Assembly (NCBI GenBank): GCA_019119085.1
Contig: DWXT01000052.1
Location: 1-8,165 of the forward strand
Source of the DNA: Flavonifractor avistercoris
GTDB taxonomy: Bacteria > Bacillota > Clostridia > Oscillospirales > Oscillospiraceae
Direction: 5' to 3'
Length of the DNA: 8,165 nucleotides
The position numbers and the translations under genes were made by a program. The notes under the pieces are model-generated. The model was not told the DNA's origin. It worked only from the letters and a program-made list of their open reading frames with translations, and searched no databases. Below are positions 6,202-8,165 of the stretch, one piece after another (position 1 is the stretch's first letter; the number at the start of each line of letters is the position of its first letter).

Positions 6202-6972
6202 ATGTCCCCCCTGTTTGCCCAGTTCTGTGAACAGGTGTGCCTGATGATCCGCTGGAAGGCGGCCCGGGGGCCGGTGGCCGACGAGCTGGCCGCCCACCTG
6301 GAGGATCACGCCGCCGCCCTGGAAGCCCGGGGCCTCGACCCGGAGACGGCCGCCCGCCGGGCGGTGGAGGCCATGGGCAACCCCTACGCCCTGGGGGCGG
6401 AGCTGGACGCCGCCCATCCCCCCACCCTCCCCCGGCTGTCCCGGGTGCTGCTGGTGCTGGGCCTGCTGATCCTGCTGGCGGGCTTTGGCCTGGGGGCCAA
6501 TCAGCAAACCGGCCTCTTTGCCATGGCCGGGGTGTTCCCCCAGGCCCCGGAGCTGCCCTGCGACGAGGAGGACACCGTGGTGCTGGAGGGCACCGCCTCC
6601 GGCGGCGGCGTGCTGGGGGACTATACCCTCGCCCCCTCCGGCCGGGCCGGGCTGGTGTACGTCCGCTGGGAGTACGAGGGAGACGTGGAGGAGCAATACC
6701 AGCTCCAGGCCCCCCTCACCGCCGCCGCCAACCGCCCCTGGCTCCCCGTCCCGGCGGTCTATGCGCCCGACGCAGTCTACACCGATGACGCCGGCGGCTC
6801 CGGCTCCTGCTACCTCACCTCCGGGGAGGACTACCTGCTGGGGAGCACCGCCTGGCTGCGCATCGTGAACCCCACCCCCGGGGCCACGGAGTTCTCCATC
6901 ACCGTCTCCGCCGCCACCGGAGAGGCCATTTTCTTCACCGTCACCCTGCCCGAGGAGGTGCCGCCCCTATGA
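6202..6972 (+). CDS. B5: HAAS/permease-prefix-like single-pass membrane protein, second subtype
   Basis: A 256-aa protein, closest paralog of B4. The cytoplasmic domain (FAQFCEQVCLMIRWKAARG, ADELAAHLEDHAAALEARG, EAMGNPYALGAELD) is almost identical to B4. The membrane helix is about 81-98, and divergence begins within it (LLAGFGLGANQQTG). The outer domain has GGGVLGDYTLAPSGRAGL, VYVRWEYEGDVEEQYQLQAP, DAVYTDDAGGSGSCY, YLLGSTAWLRIVNPTPGATE and a final FFTVTLPEE strand. The region around YVRWEYEG is quite unlike the same place in B4. The start at 6202 is set by its ribosome binding site. The stop overlaps D5 as ATGA, with AGGAGGTG at 6953-6960 serving D5. Confidence 0.87.
   Translation: MSPLFAQFCEQVCLMIRWKAARGPVADELAAHLEDHAAALEARGLDPETAARRAVEAMGNPYALGAELDAAHPPTLPRLSRVLLVLGLLILLAGFGLGANQQTGLFAMAGVFPQAPELPCDEEDTVVLEGTASGGGVLGDYTLAPSGRAGLVYVRWEYEGDVEEQYQLQAPLTAAANRPWLPVPAVYAPDAVYTDDAGGSGSCYLTSGEDYLLGSTAWLRIVNPTPGATEFSITVSAATGEAIFFTVTLPEEVPPL
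6233..6479 (+). repeat. near-identical direct repeat, copy 2 (within B5)
   Basis: Partner of 4777-5023 at an offset of 1456 bases. The four differences seen include GAG/GGG, ACC/GCC and GAC/AAC codon changes and one silent CTT/CCC-region change. This points to recent duplication or gene conversion limited to the inner half of the protein. Confidence 0.85.
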
Positions 6973-7118
6973 GCCGGTTCCGCTACTACATCCTGCCCCG
7001 GGTCTGCCTGGTACTCAGCGTCCTGGTGCTTCTCTTCGGCCTGTGGGTGCTGTGGTTCTCCCTGGGCCGCCCCATGCCCACCCGGGAGCTGGCCTGCCGC
7101 CAGGCGGAGACCGCCCAC
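6969..7118 (+). repeat. direct repeat, copy 2 (5' end of D5)
   Basis: Counterpart of 5516-5665 at an offset of 1453 bases, about 91% identical by eye. The offset equals the module period, as expected for duplication of a whole B-D unit. Confidence 0.75.
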
Positions 7119-7664
7119 TTCGCCCCCCATGGCCGCACCGTGGCCGCCGGGGATGTCCGCTTCCAGCATACCGAGCCGCACCTTGACGCCTGGGTGGTGC
7201 GCCGCGCGGGCGGGCGGTTCTCCGTTGTGGAGCTTAACCGCACCGCCGGGCTGCTCTGGTCTGTGGTCGATCTGCAGAGCATTCCCATGGAGGAAGAGAC
7301 GCTCTGCGTGTACCAGGTGCCCAGCGCTCCCGTCGACACGGTTGTCAACGGCCGCATAGAGTTCACCGGCTGTGAGGTCGCTCCCCTGGCCATCTGTACC
7401 CACCCGGAGGCGGCCCGGGTGGAGGTATCCGTCCTCTGGTTCGGCGGCTGGGAGACGGATGTGTACGCCGCCCTGGAAGAGCGGGGCGTGACCGGGGAGC
7501 TGACCGATATGGGCGGCGGCGTGTGGGCGGGGCCCGCCCTCTTTGTGCCGGATGCCCCGAAGCCGGAGGGGCTGACCAGCTCCAGCTCAACCCTCTACCT
7601 GTTCTGCCGGGCCTACGACGCCGAGGGCAACCTGCTGGCCGTCTGCGACCCCACTGCCGGCTGA
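6969..7664 (+). CDS. D5: single-pass membrane protein of unknown function, second gene of module 5
   Basis: A 231-aa paralog of D4. The tail MSRFRYY is followed by a membrane helix at about 12-32 and SLGRPMPTRELACRQAETAH, all nearly the same as D4. The middle differs: FQHTEPHLDAWVVRRAGGRF, LNRTAGLLWSVVDLQ and EEETLCVYQVPSAP. Similarity returns in CTHPEAARVEVSVLWFGGWE, VWAGPALFV and the C-terminal CRAYDAEGNLLAVCDPTA. The ends are thus conserved around a variable centre. ATG 6969 overlaps the B5 stop and has a good ribosome binding site, so co-translation with B5 is likely. Function is unknown. A paired outer-surface partner of B5 is inferred from the strict alternation. Confidence 0.86.
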   Translation: MSRFRYYILPRVCLVLSVLVLLFGLWVLWFSLGRPMPTRELACRQAETAHFAPHGRTVAAGDVRFQHTEPHLDAWVVRRAGGRFSVVELNRTAGLLWSVVDLQSIPMEEETLCVYQVPSAPVDTVVNGRIEFTGCEVAPLAICTHPEAARVEVSVLWFGGWETDVYAALEERGVTGELTDMGGGVWAGPALFVPDAPKPEGLTSSSSTLYLFCRAYDAEGNLLAVCDPTAG

Positions 7665-7671
7665 AAGGAGG
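7664..7671 (+). promoter_or_regulatory. ribosome binding site of B6
   Basis: AAAGGAGG begins on the last base of the D5 stop codon and ends six bases before ATG 7678. It is the strongest such site since the one before PadR. It supports the reading that a real gene starts here although its end is outside the window. Confidence 0.8.
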
Positions 7672-7677
7672 CGCCCC

Positions 7678-8165
7678 ATGTCCACCCCGTTTTCCCAGTT
7701 CTGTGACCAGGTGGTGCGCCGGGTGCGGTGGTTCCCCGCCCGGGGATCCATCGCGGCGGAGCTGCGGGCCCACCTGGAGGATCACGCCGCCGCGCTGATG
7801 GAGCGGGGCACCCCCGAGGAGGAGGCCACCCAGCAGGCCGTGGCCGCCATGGGCGACCCGGAGGCGCTGGGCCGCCAGCTCAACCGCGCCCATCCGCCCC
7901 TGCTGTGCTTTTCAGTGCTGGTCACCAATATCATCCTGGCGCTTCTTTTCATCGCTTTCAGTTTTGCCCTGATCAGCCAGGTATGGAATGCAGTTACGTA
8001 CTACCGGCAGGATCGGGAATTTTTTCAGGAGGTCACCGCCGATGAGCAGCTCCACCCCATGGATGAATGGGTGGAGATTGACGGCCTGCGCCTCCACTTC
8101 TTCGCCGCAAGCAGGGATGAATATAAAGCCTATTTCTATTACACCCGGCACCCCGACAGCGGCTG
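7678..8165 (+). CDS. B6: HAAS/permease-prefix-like membrane protein, partial (3' end outside window)
   Basis: Start of a sixth B gene, open for 162 codons to the window edge. Residues 1-75 form the cytoplasmic domain: MSTPFSQFCDQVVRRVRW, AAELRAHLEDHAAALMERG, TQQAVAAMGDPEALGRQLN. It mixes features of both subtypes: the inner part has LMERG like B1-B3, and RAHPP resembles AAHPP of B4-B5. The second cysteine of the FCxxVC motif is replaced by valine. The membrane helix is about 78-101 (SVLVTNIILALLFIAFSFAL), much less Leu/Gly-rich than in B4-B5. The outer part (YYRQDREFFQEVT, DEWVEIDGLRLHFFAAS, YKAYFYYTRHPDSG) lacks the YTFSV motif, and its codons are visibly more A+T-rich than the upstream copies. 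It shows the array continues to the right. Confidence 0.88.
   Translation, partial: MSTPFSQFCDQVVRRVRWFPARGSIAAELRAHLEDHAAALMERGTPEEEATQQAVAAMGDPEALGRQLNRAHPPLLCFSVLVTNIILALLFIAFSFALISQVWNAVTYYRQDREFFQEVTADEQLHPMDEWVEIDGLRLHFFAASRDEYKAYFYYTRHPDSG

Noticed and set aside
1740..7660. YDAAGN-like motifs suggesting RHS/YD-repeat toxins
   Set aside because: The motif occurs only once per C/D protein, at the C-terminus, without the many tandem YD repeats of RHS proteins.
375..8165. HAAS/permease-prefix domains suggesting ABC transporter permeases
   Set aside because: Each B protein has only one membrane helix and ends after about 260-277 residues; no FtsX-like permease domain or ATPase gene is present.

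Overview
The window is G+C-rich, with G or C at most third codon positions, and it uses strong AGGAGG-type ribosome binding sites. Together with a PadR regulator and HAAS/permease-prefix-like domains, this suggests a high-GC Firmicute (Clostridia), plausibly a gut Oscillospiraceae relative such as the Flavonifractor/Oscillibacter group. That placement is inference from style and gene content; there is no rRNA or other marker here.

All genes lie on the + strand and are packed like a single operon. A small PadR-type winged-helix regulator (31-378) comes first. It is followed by five complete copies and the start of a sixth copy of one two-gene module. Gene 1 of each module (called B1-B6 here) encodes a roughly 256-277 aa protein. 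It has an N-terminal cytoplasmic helical domain with the pattern EL-AH-EDHAAAL...MGDP, of the HAAS/DUF1700/permease prefix domain 1 type, then one membrane helix and a beta-rich outer domain. Gene 2 of each module (C1-C3, then D4-D5) encodes a 204-231 aa single-pass membrane protein with a short basic N-terminus and an outer domain ending in a YDxxGN motif. B starts fall at 375, 1831, 3293, 4743, 6202 and 7678, a strikingly even period of about 1.45-1.48 kb. The array runs off the right edge.

The copies form two subfamilies. Modules 1-3 (B1C1, B2C2, B3C3) resemble one another, as do modules 4-5 (B4D4, B5D5). Module 6 is a further variant with a different outer domain. The cytoplasmic and membrane segments are strongly conserved, nearly identical at DNA level between B4 and B5, while the outer domains diverge sharply. 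The likely picture (inference) is a tandemly amplified set of paired membrane sensors or binding proteins that share an inward-facing module, possibly acting on or with the PadR regulator, and have diversified outward-facing parts.

B1 carries a one-base deletion near 472 relative to its paralogs. This breaks it into two frames, through real decay, phase variation or a sequence error. I see no rRNA, tRNA, CRISPR, IS element, terminator or phage gene. The longest gap between genes is about 14 bases, so there is no gene-free stretch to describe.
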